64,000 nucleotides of DNA from NCEH01 sp043195125 (GTDB lineage Bacteria > Pseudomonadota > Alphaproteobacteria > Rhizobiales > Xanthobacteraceae). Shown piece after piece: positions 1 through 8,890 of the stretch (positions within the stretch are counted from its first letter, which is position 1; every line of letters begins with the position of its first letter). The translations under genes and the position numbers were made by a program. Location of the stretch: assembly GCF_043195125.1 (NCBI RefSeq), contig NZ_JBAFWR010000006.1; one strand, given 5' to 3'. A model generated the notes under the pieces. That model was not told the DNA's origin. It searched no databases and saw only the letters and a list, made by a program, of their open reading frames with translations.

Positions 1-324
1 CCCGTTCACGGCCGCGATTACCGGCTTGTCCAGATCCTCCAGCGTCAGGGGAATGCGCTGGATCTTCTCGAACAATTCGTCCTTGCGCTGCGCCGGCCCC
101 TGCTGGAGCCGGTCGCCCATCTCCACGATGTCGCCGCCGGAGCAAAACGCGCTGCCGGCTCCGGTCACCAGCACCACCTTCACGGCGGGATCGGTGCGGC
201 AGTGCTGGAGCGCGTCGGTCCAGGCGGCGATCATGTCGAAGGTGAAGGCGTTCATCCGCTCGGGGCGGTCGAGAAGAATGGTGCCGACGCCGTCGCTGAC
301 GGTGAATTTGAGATGGTCGCTCAC
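1..324 (-). CDS. Enoyl-CoA hydratase/isomerase family protein (partial, C-terminus beyond the window)
   Basis: Only the first 108 codons are inside the window, where the family usually has about 260. The visible part shows the crotonase N-terminal core, with the oxyanion-hole segment AFCSGGDI near residues 60-66. The product probably hydrates or isomerises an enoyl-CoA in a beta-oxidation-like pathway. A GTG start is chosen because GTGA overlaps the stop codon of the upstream CoA-transferase gene by 4 bases, implying translational coupling. It is the last visible gene of a leftward operon with two acyl-CoA dehydrogenases. The substrate cannot be told from the sequence. Confidence 0.88.
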   Translation of the reverse strand, partial: MSDHLKFTVSDGVGTILLDRPERMNAFTFDMIAAWTDALQHCRTDPAVKVVLVTGAGSAFCSGGDIVEMGDRLQQGPAQRKDELFEKIQRIPLTLEDLDKPVIAAVNG

Positions 325-1541
325 GAGATCCGCTCCAATTCCTGGTCCGTCTCAGCCCGCGTCAGTGCTTGGATTTCCTCGGCCGAGAGCCCGACCTCGG
401 CGAGGATTTCCGCGCCGTGCTCGCCGAGGCGCGGGGCATGGTGGCGGATGCGGAACGGCGCCGCGCTGAACGAGACCGGTTGGCGCATGGAGCGATAGGC
501 GCCCTCGCTCGGATGCTCCTCGATGGTGAAGAAGCCCACCTCCTGGAGATAGGAATCCTCCAGCAAATCATCGAGCCCGTTCACAGGCATACAGGGGATC
601 GAAACCCGGTCGCAGAAGGCTTCCCATTCCGCGGTGGTGAAGCGCACCGCTTCCTGTTCCACGGCGGCATAGAGCACGTCGATATTCTGCACCCGCTCGC
701 CCAGCGTGGCGAAGCGCGGGTCGTCCTTGAACTCGGTGCGGCCGGTAAAATCGAAGAAGTCGCGCCAGTTGCGGTCCGAATAGGGCAGGATGCAGGCGTG
801 ACCGTCCTTGGTGGCGTAGGGCTTGCGGCGCGGGGAGATCACCCGGTTGAAGCCGGGCGGGCCGAGCGGCGGTTCGAACGCCGCGCCCACCATGTGCTCC
901 ACCAGATTGAACTCCACCATGGTCTCGAACATGGGCACCTCGATCGCCTGCCCCCCGCCGCCATTGGCGCGCTGGAGCAGGGCCGCCATGATGGACGAGG
1001 CGATGGCCTGGCCGGCGATCTTGTCGCACAGCACGGTGGGCAGATAGCCCGGCGTCCCGTGCATCGCCGCCTGAAGCGCCGAAAGGCCGGAGCCGGCCTG
1101 GATCAGGTCGTCATAGGCGGCCTTGTCGGCATAGCGGCCCTTGGCGCTGAAGCCGTAGGCGCCGCAATAGACGATGTCAGGGTTAAGCGCCTTCACCGCT
1201 TCATATTCATAGCCGAGGCGCGCGATGGCCTTGGGCCGCATGGAATGGACGAACACGTCCGCCCCCGCGATCAGCCGGCCGAGCGCGGCGCGCGCCTCGG
1301 GCCGCTTCAAATCGAGCACGAGCGAGCGCTTATTGCGGTTGAGGTGCAGGAAGTTGCCCGCCATGCCGGGCGTGCGTGAGGGCTTGTAGCTGCGGAAGGT
1401 GTCGCCTTCCGGGGATTCCACCTTCACCACGTCCGCACCGAGATCGGCGAGGATATGGGTGGCGAAGGGCCCCATGATGACGTTGGTCAGATCGATGATG
1501 CGCACGCCGGCGAGCGGGCCGCTTTTCTCAAATGAAGACAC
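321..1541 (-). CDS. CoA-transferase family III (CaiB/BaiF-like)
   Basis: The 406-residue product has the usual length and the family N-terminus (PLAGVRIIDLTN, then a GADVVKVE segment). Asp144 in YDDLIQAG matches the catalytic aspartate position of family III transferases. These enzymes move CoA between acids, so this gene probably activates the pathway substrate for the neighbouring dehydrogenases. The GTG start at 1541 has a GAGGAG ribosome site just upstream. An upstream ATG in the same frame would add 37 low-complexity residues and is not preferred. The gene lies 14 bases after the acyl-CoA dehydrogenase gene and overlaps the hydratase gene by 4 bases. Confidence 0.9.
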   Translation of the reverse strand: MSSFEKSGPLAGVRIIDLTNVIMGPFATHILADLGADVVKVESPEGDTFRSYKPSRTPGMAGNFLHLNRNKRSLVLDLKRPEARAALGRLIAGADVFVHSMRPKAIARLGYEYEAVKALNPDIVYCGAYGFSAKGRYADKAAYDDLIQAGSGLSALQAAMHGTPGYLPTVLCDKIAGQAIASSIMAALLQRANGGGGQAIEVPMFETMVEFNLVEHMVGAAFEPPLGPPGFNRVISPRRKPYATKDGHACILPYSDRNWRDFFDFTGRTEFKDDPRFATLGERVQNIDVLYAAVEQEAVRFTTAEWEAFCDRVSIPCMPVNGLDDLLEDSYLQEVGFFTIEEHPSEGAYRSMRQPVSFSAAPFRIRHHAPRLGEHGAEILAEVGLSAEEIQALTRAETDQELERIS

Positions 1542-1555
1542 GGGTCTTGCTCTCC

Positions 1556-2674
1556 TCAATCCTGCGCGCTGCAGGGGCGCAGGGCCACCAGCGTGGGCCA
1601 CAGCGCGTCCCCCCCCTTGCCGCACACCGCGCGGCCGATACGTTCCTGCCAATGGGCCTCGCGGCCGAATTCATCGCGCCAGGCCCACAGCCGGCGCGTG
1701 AAGAAATGCAGCGGGTGCTCGTGGGTGAAGCCCATGGCGCCGTGCACCTGGTGGCAGATTTCCGCCACCTTGCCGGCGGCTTCCCCGCACCGCGCCTTTG
1801 CCACCGCCACCGCGAACGGAAAATGCGCCCCGCCCCAGGCCGAGGCCGCCAATTGTGCCGCCGCGCCCGCCGCCGCGCATTGGCCGGCAGCCTCCGCAAG
1901 CATGTGCTGCACCGCCTGGAACCGCCCGATGGGCTTGCCGAACTGCTTGCGCTCGTTGGCATAAGTGAGCGCGAGGTCAAGGCAGCGCTCCATCGCGCCC
2001 ACCATCTGCTGGGCGCGGATGAAGGCTCCGAACACCATCAGCCCGTCCGCATCCGCAAGGTTCGCGGGCAAGGGGCGGATGCTGCCGGGGCTCACCGGCA
2101 CATTTTCGAGCGTGAGGCTGTCGCGCGGCTCGTTCGCCACGTTCCGCCGGGTGCGGACCGGCGGGTTGGCCTGGGGCAGCAGCACGAGACGGGCGGCGCC
2201 GTCGCCGTCATGGGCGGCGAGCAGGATGAAGCTTGCCTGCGCGCCCCAGGGGACGGAGGACAGCGACCCGCTCAGCACGGCGCCTTTTTCCGTGGAAGAA
2301 AGCGCAAGGCCGGCGCCGGTGGTGAGCGTGACGATGCCGTCCACCGCCGCGCCTCCCGCGAGCGTCCAGAGCGCTTGGGCCATCAGCGTTTCGGCGAGCG
2401 GCGCCGGCAAGGCGTGATAGGCCGAACGGCGGATGATCTGGCCGGCGGTGACGGCGGAAAGGCCCGCGCCGCCGGCCTCTTCCGACACCAGAGCGAGAGG
2501 GAGACCGGCTTCGCTCACCGCCTCCCAAGCGGCGAGCGGAAAGGCGCCTTCGTCGGCCGCCTTCAGGCAGGCGGGTGTGACGTGGTGGGTGAGCAGACGG
2601 TCCGTCTGCTCCAGCAGGATGGCGGCGAAATCGTCCTCTTCGGACGCGGCGGGGGCGGTGTTGATATCGAGCAT
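1556..2674 (-). CDS. Acyl-CoA dehydrogenase family protein (divergent, small-subunit type)
   Basis: This 372-residue protein has the C-terminal acyl-CoA dehydrogenase helical fold (YANERKQFGKPIGRFQAVQHMLAE near residue 255, then VHGAMGFTHEHPLHFFTRR). The central FAD-contact region is poorly conserved compared with its neighbour. Such divergent copies often pair with a canonical partner as a heteromeric FAD dehydrogenase, for example in steroid or side-chain degradation, and that is inferred here. It starts 8 bases after the stop of the second dehydrogenase gene, so the two are very likely co-translated. The same reading frame stays open far upstream, but homology starts at MLDINTA. Confidence 0.85.
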   Translation of the reverse strand: MLDINTAPAASEEDDFAAILLEQTDRLLTHHVTPACLKAADEGAFPLAAWEAVSEAGLPLALVSEEAGGAGLSAVTAGQIIRRSAYHALPAPLAETLMAQALWTLAGGAAVDGIVTLTTGAGLALSSTEKGAVLSGSLSSVPWGAQASFILLAAHDGDGAARLVLLPQANPPVRTRRNVANEPRDSLTLENVPVSPGSIRPLPANLADADGLMVFGAFIRAQQMVGAMERCLDLALTYANERKQFGKPIGRFQAVQHMLAEAAGQCAAAGAAAQLAASAWGGAHFPFAVAVAKARCGEAAGKVAEICHQVHGAMGFTHEHPLHFFTRRLWAWRDEFGREAHWQERIGRAVCGKGGDALWPTLVALRPCSAQD

Positions 2675-2682
2675 GGGGTGTC

Positions 2683-3834
2683 TCAGCGCAGTCCGAGGCC
2701 GCGCGCGGTGACGCTGCGCAGGATTTCCCGCGTGCCGCCGCGCAGCGTGAAGGAGGGGGCCCGCAGCATCACGTCCGCCAGCGTCTCGGCGAACGGATCG
2801 TCCTGCGCATCGAGGCTGGATTCCACCGGCATCAGGCGGCGGGCCACTTCGGGAATGTCGCGCTCGAAGGCGGTGCCGACATCCTTCACCAGGGCCGCTT
2901 CCACATTTGGCATTTCGTTGCGCCCGAGCAGAGCGGCGACTGACGCCGACATGTTCATGAGCGCGGCCATATGGGCGACGAGGCGCCCGGTCTCCACCGC
3001 CTGCTGGCGGTCGGGCTCTTGGCCGATGCGGTCCACCAGTTCCACGAGCAAGCGGTAGTCGGACATGAAGCGGTCCGGCCCGGAACGCTCGAAGGCGAGC
3101 TCCTGGGTGACCATGTCCCAGCCCTGGCCCTCTTCGCCCACCATCAGCGCGTCGGGCACCACATGGTCGGTGAAGAACACCTCGTTGAATTCGTGATGGC
3201 CGGAAAGATCGTAGATCGGCCGCACCTCGATGCCGGGCGCCGCCATATCGATGATGAACTGGGTGAGGCCGCCGTGACGATCGGGCCCGGCATCGCCGGT
3301 GCGCACCAGGGCGAGGAGATAATGGGCGCGGTGGGCGTTGGTGGTCCAGATCTTCGAGCCGTTGAGCACGAAGCCGCCCTCGGTGCGGGTGGCGCGGGTG
3401 CGCACCGCGGCAAGGTCGGAGCCGGAATCCGGCTCGCTCATGCCGATGCCGAAATAGCATTCGCCGGCGCAGATGCGCGGCACGATGAGAGTTTTCGCGT
3501 ATTCGCTGCCATGGCGCAGGATCTGCGGGGCGGATTGCCGATCCGCGATCCAATGGGCGCCACAGGGGGCGCCGGCGGCCAGCATCTCTTCGGTGATGAC
3601 GAAGCGCACCAGGCTGGAGCGCTCCTGCCCGCCATAGGCTTTTGGCAAGGTCACGCCGACAAATCCGGCTGCGGCCGCGCGCTTGGAGAAGGCGGGGTCG
3701 AACGTGCTCCAGGAACAACGATGCGGAACGAACAGGCCGGCCTCCCGCTCTGCTTGCAGAAAGGCGCCAACATCCTGCCGGACCTGCTCGGCTTCCGCCG
3801 GAAGATGGTCAAAGCCGAATCGAAAACTTTGCAT
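2683..3834 (-). CDS. Acyl-CoA dehydrogenase
   Basis: The 383-residue product matches the full acyl-CoA dehydrogenase family length. It carries the FAD-binding signature FGIGMSEPDSGSDLAAVRTRA near residue 128, a beta-domain WTTNAH segment, and the C-terminal RGGTREILRSVTARGLG motif. It should oxidise an acyl-CoA to the 2,3-enoyl-CoA, passing electrons to electron-transferring flavoprotein. It is first in the leftward operon, facing the IclR regulator gene across a 168-base divergent promoter region. The substrate is unknown; the set (dehydrogenase pair, CoA-transferase, hydratase) suggests degradation of a branched or cyclic acid. Confidence 0.92.
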   Translation of the reverse strand: MQSFRFGFDHLPAEAEQVRQDVGAFLQAEREAGLFVPHRCSWSTFDPAFSKRAAAAGFVGVTLPKAYGGQERSSLVRFVITEEMLAAGAPCGAHWIADRQSAPQILRHGSEYAKTLIVPRICAGECYFGIGMSEPDSGSDLAAVRTRATRTEGGFVLNGSKIWTTNAHRAHYLLALVRTGDAGPDRHGGLTQFIIDMAAPGIEVRPIYDLSGHHEFNEVFFTDHVVPDALMVGEEGQGWDMVTQELAFERSGPDRFMSDYRLLVELVDRIGQEPDRQQAVETGRLVAHMAALMNMSASVAALLGRNEMPNVEAALVKDVGTAFERDIPEVARRLMPVESSLDAQDDPFAETLADVMLRAPSFTLRGGTREILRSVTARGLGLR

Positions 3835-3939
3835 ATCCGCGGCGCTCCCTCATCACTCTACTTATCCCCGTGGCTTTGCGGGGCGCGGTGTTGTTGAGGG
3901 GAGAAAAGCATTCGAGCGGGGCCTGCGGCAAGCGCATTA

Positions 3940-3969
3940 CACATATATGGAAAAATCATCAGATATGTG
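3940..3969. promoter_or_regulatory. Inverted repeat, candidate IclR-type operator
   Basis: CACATAT and ATATGTG form perfect 7-base arms separated by 16 bases. The site sits in the divergent region 33 bases before the iclR-type start and about 105 bases before the acyl-CoA dehydrogenase start. It is AT-rich in an otherwise GC-rich region. IclR proteins commonly bind such dyads in divergent promoters. The assignment to this regulator is inferred from position. Confidence 0.5.
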
Positions 3970-4002
3970 ATCAGTTGAGCCGCGAACCGAACGGGAGCGG
4001 CC

Positions 4003-4833
4003 ATGCGGAAGCCTGCAAAAACCAACATCTTCGTAGAAGACGAGGGGGTTCGCCCGGTCACGGCGGTCGGCGACATGGCCGACAGTCCGGTCGTGAAATC
4101 CGCCGAACGCGTGCTCCGCATCCTGGAATATTTCGACGAGATCCAGCGTGACGCGCGCGTCACTGAAATCGCCGCGCATCTGCAGTTTCCCCAATCGTCC
4201 ACCTCGGCCCTGCTCAAGAGCTTGGCGCAGCTTGGCTATCTCGATTACGACCGGGTGCGGCGCACCTTCCTGCCCACCGCCCGCGTGGCGCTTCTGGGCA
4301 CGTGGCTGAATGAGGGGCCGGTGCACAACGGCCGATTGCTGCGCCTGATGGAGGAAGTCTCGCGGGAAAGCCGCGACACCATCATCCTCGCCGTGCGCAA
4401 CGGCATCTATTCGCAATACATTCACGTGGTGCAGGCGACGACGCCGATCCGCTACCACGTGCCCCAGGGCTCGCGCCGTCTGCTGGCGTGGTCCGGCACT
4501 GGCTTTGCGCTATTGATGCGGTCTCCGGATGAAGAGGTGCGCGCCCTCGTCGCCCGCACCAATGCGGAGGCGCCGAGCGACCGGCCGCGCATCGATTATC
4601 GCGCTGCATTGGACCATGTGCACGAAGCGCGGCGCGCCGGCTATTTCTTCTCCCGTGCGCTGGTGTCGCCCGGCGCGGGCGCTCTCGCCATGCCGCTGCC
4701 CGACGGCATTGAGCGCCGCAATCGTCCCATGGTGATCGCGGTTTCCGGTGTCCTGGAAGACATCGAGCGGCGCGAGCATGAAATCATCGCACTCTTGCGT
4801 GACACCATCGAGCGCTACCTTGTCTCGGACTGA
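4003..4833 (+). CDS. IclR family transcriptional regulator
   Basis: The 276-residue protein has a winged-helix N-terminal domain (SAERVLRILEYFDEI, then FPQSSTSALLKSLAQLGYL near residues 35-80) and the IclR effector domain with PIRYHVPQGSRRLLAWSGTG and GYFFSRALVSPGAGALAMPLP. It probably controls the divergent acyl-CoA degradation operon in response to a pathway acid. The start is the first ATG in the frame after the promoter region. It ends just before a bidirectional terminator shared with a leftward transporter gene. The first 25 residues are an unconserved leader. Confidence 0.92.
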   Translation: MRKPAKTNIFVEDEGVRPVTAVGDMADSPVVKSAERVLRILEYFDEIQRDARVTEIAAHLQFPQSSTSALLKSLAQLGYLDYDRVRRTFLPTARVALLGTWLNEGPVHNGRLLRLMEEVSRESRDTIILAVRNGIYSQYIHVVQATTPIRYHVPQGSRRLLAWSGTGFALLMRSPDEEVRALVARTNAEAPSDRPRIDYRAALDHVHEARRAGYFFSRALVSPGAGALAMPLPDGIERRNRPMVIAVSGVLEDIERREHEIIALLRDTIERYLVSD

Positions 4834-4886
4834 GGCCTGTGGGGCAAATTGGGGCGGTCCTTTGCCGCCAGCCTCCGGAATGCATC

Positions 4887-4912
4887 AAAAGGGCGCCCGC
4901 AGGCGCCCTTTT
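4887..4912. terminator. Bidirectional rho-independent terminator
   Basis: GGGCGCC and GGCGCCC pair around a CGCA loop, flanked by AAAA on the left and TTTTTT on the right. The hairpin lies between the convergent iclR-type and substrate-binding-protein genes and should serve both strands. Confidence 0.85.
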
Positions 4913-4929
4913 TTCTTCCCGTGCTTTGA

Positions 4930-5937
4930 TCAGTTTCCGATGCGTTCGCCGATGAATGGGAAGAAGACATCCTGCCATTTCTCCGGCATCTTCTTCATCA
5001 TCCCCTGGTCCACCATGTATTTCGCATAGGTCATCACGCCCTGCGGCTCGGTCTGGTAGATGATCGAGCCGTCGGTGATGATCTTCTCCGCTTCCGCCTG
5101 GGCAAGCTGGACAGTCTCGGACTTCAGGTAGATGTCCGCGGCCTTCTTCGGATCGGCGCGGATCAGCTTGCAGGCCTCGTCCAGCCCCGCGAGCAGCGCC
5201 TGCGCCACCTTGGGATTGGCATCGACGAAGGATTGCATGCCCGCCAGCGTGGCGGCTGTGGCTTCCTTGCCGCCGAACAGATCAGCGGAAACCAGAATCT
5301 TGCGGATTTTCGGGTCGCGCTCGAGGATCTGGGAGAAGGGCGGAGTCGCGAAATAGCCGCCGATCGCTTGGCCCGCGAGCAGGGCCGCCGTCGCGTCGGG
5401 ATGAGGCAGGCTCGCCATGAGCGCGTCGGCCTTGCCCTTGTCCCCGAGGTCGCGCTCGGCAGCCACGCGCAGCAGGATCGCCTGCGGGGAATTGAACGCG
5501 GGCACCGCGATCTTCGCATCCGGGGTAAAGTCCTTGAAAGACTTGATTTCCGGCCGATTGGTGAACAGCGTGTAGGTGACCACGGAGAGGCCGCCGAGGC
5601 TCTTCACCTGCTGGCGCCCGCGCGTCTTGTCCCATGCGATCAGCGCACCGGCGATGCCGAACGCGCCGAAATCGATGCTGCTGGAGAACAGCGCATCATT
5701 CATGGCCGCGGAACCGGAGAAGCGGTTCAGCGTCACCTCGAGGCCGGGCAATCCCAGCGCCTTGGCCTGCTTATCGAACAGCTGTTCGTGCGCCGCCACC
5801 ACGATGGGGAGATAGACCAAGCCATATTGAAGGCCGATGCGCACCGTGGAGGTTTCCGCGCGCGGGGCGCTGGAAAAGGCAATGCAGAAGGCCGCGACGA
5901 GACAGGCAATGGCCCTTTTTGGGGCGTTCATGATCAT
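4930..5937 (-). CDS. ABC transporter substrate-binding protein, SsuA/TauA-like (nitrate/sulfonate/taurine family)
   Basis: The 335-residue protein begins with a Sec signal peptide (KRAIACLVAAFCIAFSSAPRAE), followed by the periplasmic binding fold with VRIGLQYGLVYLPIVVAAHEQLF and the SGSAAMNDALFSSSIDFGAFG segment typical of SsuA/NMT1-like proteins. It should capture a small organic anion such as a sulfonate. No ATPase or permease is adjacent, and it may share the SsuBC-like transporter 6 kb to the right, which has its own binding protein. An alternative ATG lies two codons downstream. The gene stands alone between a terminator and a 225-base gap that holds nothing recognisable. Confidence 0.88.
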   Translation of the reverse strand: MIMNAPKRAIACLVAAFCIAFSSAPRAETSTVRIGLQYGLVYLPIVVAAHEQLFDKQAKALGLPGLEVTLNRFSGSAAMNDALFSSSIDFGAFGIAGALIAWDKTRGRQQVKSLGGLSVVTYTLFTNRPEIKSFKDFTPDAKIAVPAFNSPQAILLRVAAERDLGDKGKADALMASLPHPDATAALLAGQAIGGYFATPPFSQILERDPKIRKILVSADLFGGKEATAATLAGMQSFVDANPKVAQALLAGLDEACKLIRADPKKAADIYLKSETVQLAQAEAEKIITDGSIIYQTEPQGVMTYAKYMVDQGMMKKMPEKWQDVFFPFIGERIGN

Positions 5938-6162
5938 TTCTCTCCCTTGATTTTTCGGGTGCGCGGCCGTGGCAGATATCGTCCGCTTCTTCCGGCGGTC
6001 CCATTCGGGTCGCCGGGCGCAAACACCGGCCGGATCAAATCATCCGGCCCGCCGGTCGCGCAACGCGCATCGCGTCCTTGGAAGTGAATATCACGGATGT
6101 GCTGAACCGTTGCGGCGCGGCATGCGCGGGCGTGGCCCGCACCGCCGAGGCGCGGTGCGGTC

Positions 6163-6801
6163 TTACGTTTGCGCCGGGCCTTGCGTCGGGGCATTCTGGA
6201 AACGCGCCAACTGCGCTTCCAGCTCGGCGATCCGCTGGTCGCGCGCCTCCAGCGCGGCCGCGACATCGGCGGCCTCGAAGCGCTGGGGAATGTGCTGCGG
6301 GCAGTTCATGTCCCAGGCCTTGAGCGTGAAAATCAGCGCCTGCTCCGGCACGCCCTTGTAGCCCTCGACGCGCAGGGCCCCCAGCAGGGCGGGATCGTCC
6401 TCCACCGCCCGCGCCGTGCCCCACATCTTGATGCGCCGACGGTTCGCATAATCGATCATAAAGATGTAAGCGGCCGGGTTCTCGCTGAGGTTTCCGAGCG
6501 TGATGTATTGCCGGTTGCCCTTGAAATCGGCGAACGCGATGGTGTGCGCGTCCAGCACGCGCAGGAAGCCGGCGGGACCACCCCTGTGCTGGATATAGGG
6601 CTGGCCGTCGGCGCTGGCAGTGGCCAGGAACACGCTGGTCTGCGCCGTAACAAAGGCCGCGAGGTCCGGCGTGATCACGTCGCGCCAGCCGCCGCTTTCT
6701 TCCATCCGGCGATAGCCGGTGCGCGATCCCTTTCGAGTCTGGATCGCCTTCACGGCCGGGGAGAAGGCGACGTCGCTTGGAACGGGTGAAGGTGAGGTCA
6801 T
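6163..6801 (-). CDS. Pyridoxamine 5'-phosphate oxidase family protein (FMN split-barrel)
   Basis: The 212-residue protein has the FMN-binding split-barrel pattern: VFLATASADGQPYIQHRGGPAG near residue 55, then FADFKGNRQYITLGNL and a MWGTARAVEDDPAL strand. Members bind flavin or haem and act as oxidases or reductases on diverse small molecules, so the exact reaction is unknown. The last 40 residues are a charged helix (ALEARDQRIAELEAQL), likely a short coiled coil. It is co-oriented with the CMD-family gene 64 bases upstream. Two nearby flavin enzymes suggest a shared oxidative-stress or xenobiotic role. Confidence 0.82.
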   Translation of the reverse strand: MTSPSPVPSDVAFSPAVKAIQTRKGSRTGYRRMEESGGWRDVITPDLAAFVTAQTSVFLATASADGQPYIQHRGGPAGFLRVLDAHTIAFADFKGNRQYITLGNLSENPAAYIFMIDYANRRRIKMWGTARAVEDDPALLGALRVEGYKGVPEQALIFTLKAWDMNCPQHIPQRFEAADVAAALEARDQRIAELEAQLARFQNAPTQGPAQT

Positions 6802-6865
6802 AGATGCCTCCTGCAGGTTGCCGACGATCCCCCTACGGTGGGTTCCGGCGAGGGACCGGTACAGC

Positions 6866-7432
6866 TCAGGCCGCCTTGCGGGCGGTGACGACCGGGAAGT
6901 CGATCTCGGTCTTCGCGACTTCGTTGATGTAATTGGTCCAGGTGTTGAGCGCGACGTGAAGCACGATCTCGATCACCTGGCCGTCGTCATAGCCGGCGGC
7001 CTTCACCGCCGCGACTTCGCTGGCGTCCACGTGACCGCGCTGGCGCGCCACGCTGGCGGCGAAGCGCACCGCCGCATCGGCTTTGGGATCGTTGGAGGTG
7101 CCGTTGCGGTTGGCGGCAATCTCGGCCGCATCCAGCTTGGCGCGCGCTTGGCCGAGATAGGTGTGAGCCGAGAGGCAATAATCGCAGCCGTTGATCTCGG
7201 CGATGGCGAGGGCGATGCGCTCGCGCGTCGCCGCAGGCAGCCGTCCCTTGCCGAGGGCGGCATTGAGTCCGAGATAGCCTTCCAGCGCGGCCGGGCTGTT
7301 GGCCACGAGCCGGAACAGGTTCGGCACGCTGCCGAGCTGGGCCTTTACGGCGTTCAGCAACGGCTGGGCGGCGGCGGGGGCATCCTCGATGGTCGCAGGA
7401 GTGGGAATGCGGGGGGCGGACGCGTGAGACAT
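6866..7432 (-). CDS. Carboxymuconolactone decarboxylase family protein (AhpD-like)
   Basis: The 188-residue protein carries the redox motif CDYCLSAHTY near residues 103-112, a CxxC plus His arrangement as in AhpD-type peroxidases. The family includes alkylhydroperoxidase-like thiol proteins and lactone decarboxylases, and the CxxC favours the former. A close paralogue lies at 43671-44225 with the same N-terminal PNLFR(L/I)VANSP and C-terminal TEIDFPVVTAR blocks. It heads a leftward pair with the split-barrel protein. The ATG start follows a 230-base gap that separates it from the nitronate-monooxygenase-like gene. Confidence 0.88.
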   Translation of the reverse strand: MSHASAPRIPTPATIEDAPAAAQPLLNAVKAQLGSVPNLFRLVANSPAALEGYLGLNAALGKGRLPAATRERIALAIAEINGCDYCLSAHTYLGQARAKLDAAEIAANRNGTSNDPKADAAVRFAASVARQRGHVDASEVAAVKAAGYDDGQVIEIVLHVALNTWTNYINEVAKTEIDFPVVTARKAA

Positions 7433-7662
7433 GGGATCATCCTCGTGTGGGGCGCCGATGGCCGGCGTCCATGAGGGAAAGATGATCTCACTCGATCAGA
7501 ACGATAATCCCATAGCTTTGCAATTGATTGTTCCGCCAAGTGGAATGATGCGTCCGCCGCTGGGGTAAGCGTCACTGGGCGTGCGTTGAGACCTGTATCG
7601 TCCAAGCCATCCGCTGCCCTACGTGGATAATGACCGAGGATTGCGCGACCCGCGTCGTCGCT

Positions 7663-8739
7663 TCAGCGCGCGAGCTTTTCCAGGGTCTCCGCCGCGAGCC
7701 GACGGGTGAGTTCGCCCGCCGGCAGGTGCCGGGCGAGACGCGCGGCCTGGCCGGACCACAGATTGGTGAAGGCGTCGGAACCCTCCGCTTCTGCCCCGAC
7801 GCGCAGCGGCGCGAGCGCGCCTCCGGCGAGCGGGAAGCTCGGGGCATCGGGGTTGAGCGGGCCGATCTCCCGCATGATCCGGTTCATGACGCCGCGCGCG
7901 GGCCGGCCGGTGAACAGGTTGGTGAGGGCGGTGCTCTGGTCGTCGGCCGCATCGAGGGCGGCCCGATGGACCGGCAGCACGTTCGCCTCGGGGCTGAAGA
8001 GATAGGCGGTGCCGATCTGCACCGCCGCCGCGCCGAGCGCCAGGGCCGCGCCGATGCCGCGCGCGTCGGCAATGCCACCAGCCGCGATAACCGGGACCGA
8101 AACCGCATCCACCACCTGCGGCACCAAAGCGAAGGTTCCAGATTGGTGATTCAGATCGTCGCTGAGAAAGTGCCCGCGATGGCCGCCGGCCTCCAGGCCC
8201 ATGGCGATAATGGCATCACACCCGTGCTGTTCCAGCCAGACCGCTTCGGCGACGCAGGTGGCGGAGGAGATGACCTTTGCGCCGGTGGCCTTCACGCGCG
8301 CCAGCAGATGGGCCTCGGGCAGGCCGAAATGGAAACTCACCACCTTCGGGCGCTCGGCCTCGACGATGGTGCAGAAAGCGTCATCGAAGGGCGCGCGCCC
8401 GCCGGCCGGGATCGGCCCTTCGGGGTCGAGCCCCCGTTCCAGATAATAAGGCGCAAGGCGCGCCCGCCAGCGCAGGGCGCGCTCGGGGTCTGGCTGCGGC
8501 GGCGTGTGGCAGAAGAAGTTCAGGTTGAGCGGACGCCCCGCAAGGCCGGGACGCACCGCTGCGAGATTGGCGCGCAATTGGTCCGGCGTGAGGAGTGCGC
8601 ACGGCAGTGCCGCAAGTCCGCCTGCGGTCCCCACGGCGACGGCCAATTCGGGCGAGCCTGGGCCGGCCATGGGCGCCAGCAGGATCGGAAGCTCTATGCC
8701 GAAGAGATCGAGGATGCGTCTGTCGGGCCATTGGGACAT
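7663..8739 (-). CDS. Nitronate monooxygenase-like FMN enzyme
   Basis: The 358-residue TIM-barrel protein has family motifs ELPILLAPMAGPGSPELA at the N-terminus, AIIAMGLEAGGHRGHF with the catalytic-type histidine near residue 185, and the phosphate-binding VPVIAAGGIADARGI plus GAAAVQIGTAYLFSPEA. Nitronate monooxygenases oxidise alkyl nitronates to carbonyl compounds plus nitrite using FMN. Substrate and in vivo role are not shown by sequence. The ATG at 8739 gives the normal family start, although the frame is open further upstream. It is divergent from a LysR gene and probably controlled by it. Confidence 0.88.
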   Translation of the reverse strand: MSQWPDRRILDLFGIELPILLAPMAGPGSPELAVAVGTAGGLAALPCALLTPDQLRANLAAVRPGLAGRPLNLNFFCHTPPQPDPERALRWRARLAPYYLERGLDPEGPIPAGGRAPFDDAFCTIVEAERPKVVSFHFGLPEAHLLARVKATGAKVISSATCVAEAVWLEQHGCDAIIAMGLEAGGHRGHFLSDDLNHQSGTFALVPQVVDAVSVPVIAAGGIADARGIGAALALGAAAVQIGTAYLFSPEANVLPVHRAALDAADDQSTALTNLFTGRPARGVMNRIMREIGPLNPDAPSFPLAGGALAPLRVGAEAEGSDAFTNLWSGQAARLARHLPAGELTRRLAAETLEKLAR

Positions 8740-8836
8740 GGCAATTGGCCTCTTGAAGCAAGGGGCGGCGCACTGGCGCCGGAACCGCGATGAGATCAAC
8801 GAGGGTCGGGACGGCATTGACCCTTCGTTCCTCAAA

Positions 8837-8864
8837 TGAGAATATAATTCATAAATCATTCTCA
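8837..8864. promoter_or_regulatory. Inverted repeat, candidate LysR operator
   Basis: TGAGAAT and ATTCTCA form perfect 7-base arms separated by 14 AT-rich bases, between the divergent nitronate-monooxygenase-like and LysR genes. Its 28-base span fits a LysR-type recognition site. Binding by the adjacent regulator is inferred. Confidence 0.55.
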
Positions 8865-8890
8865 AAATCAGATCAAGCGGATCGTCGGCC

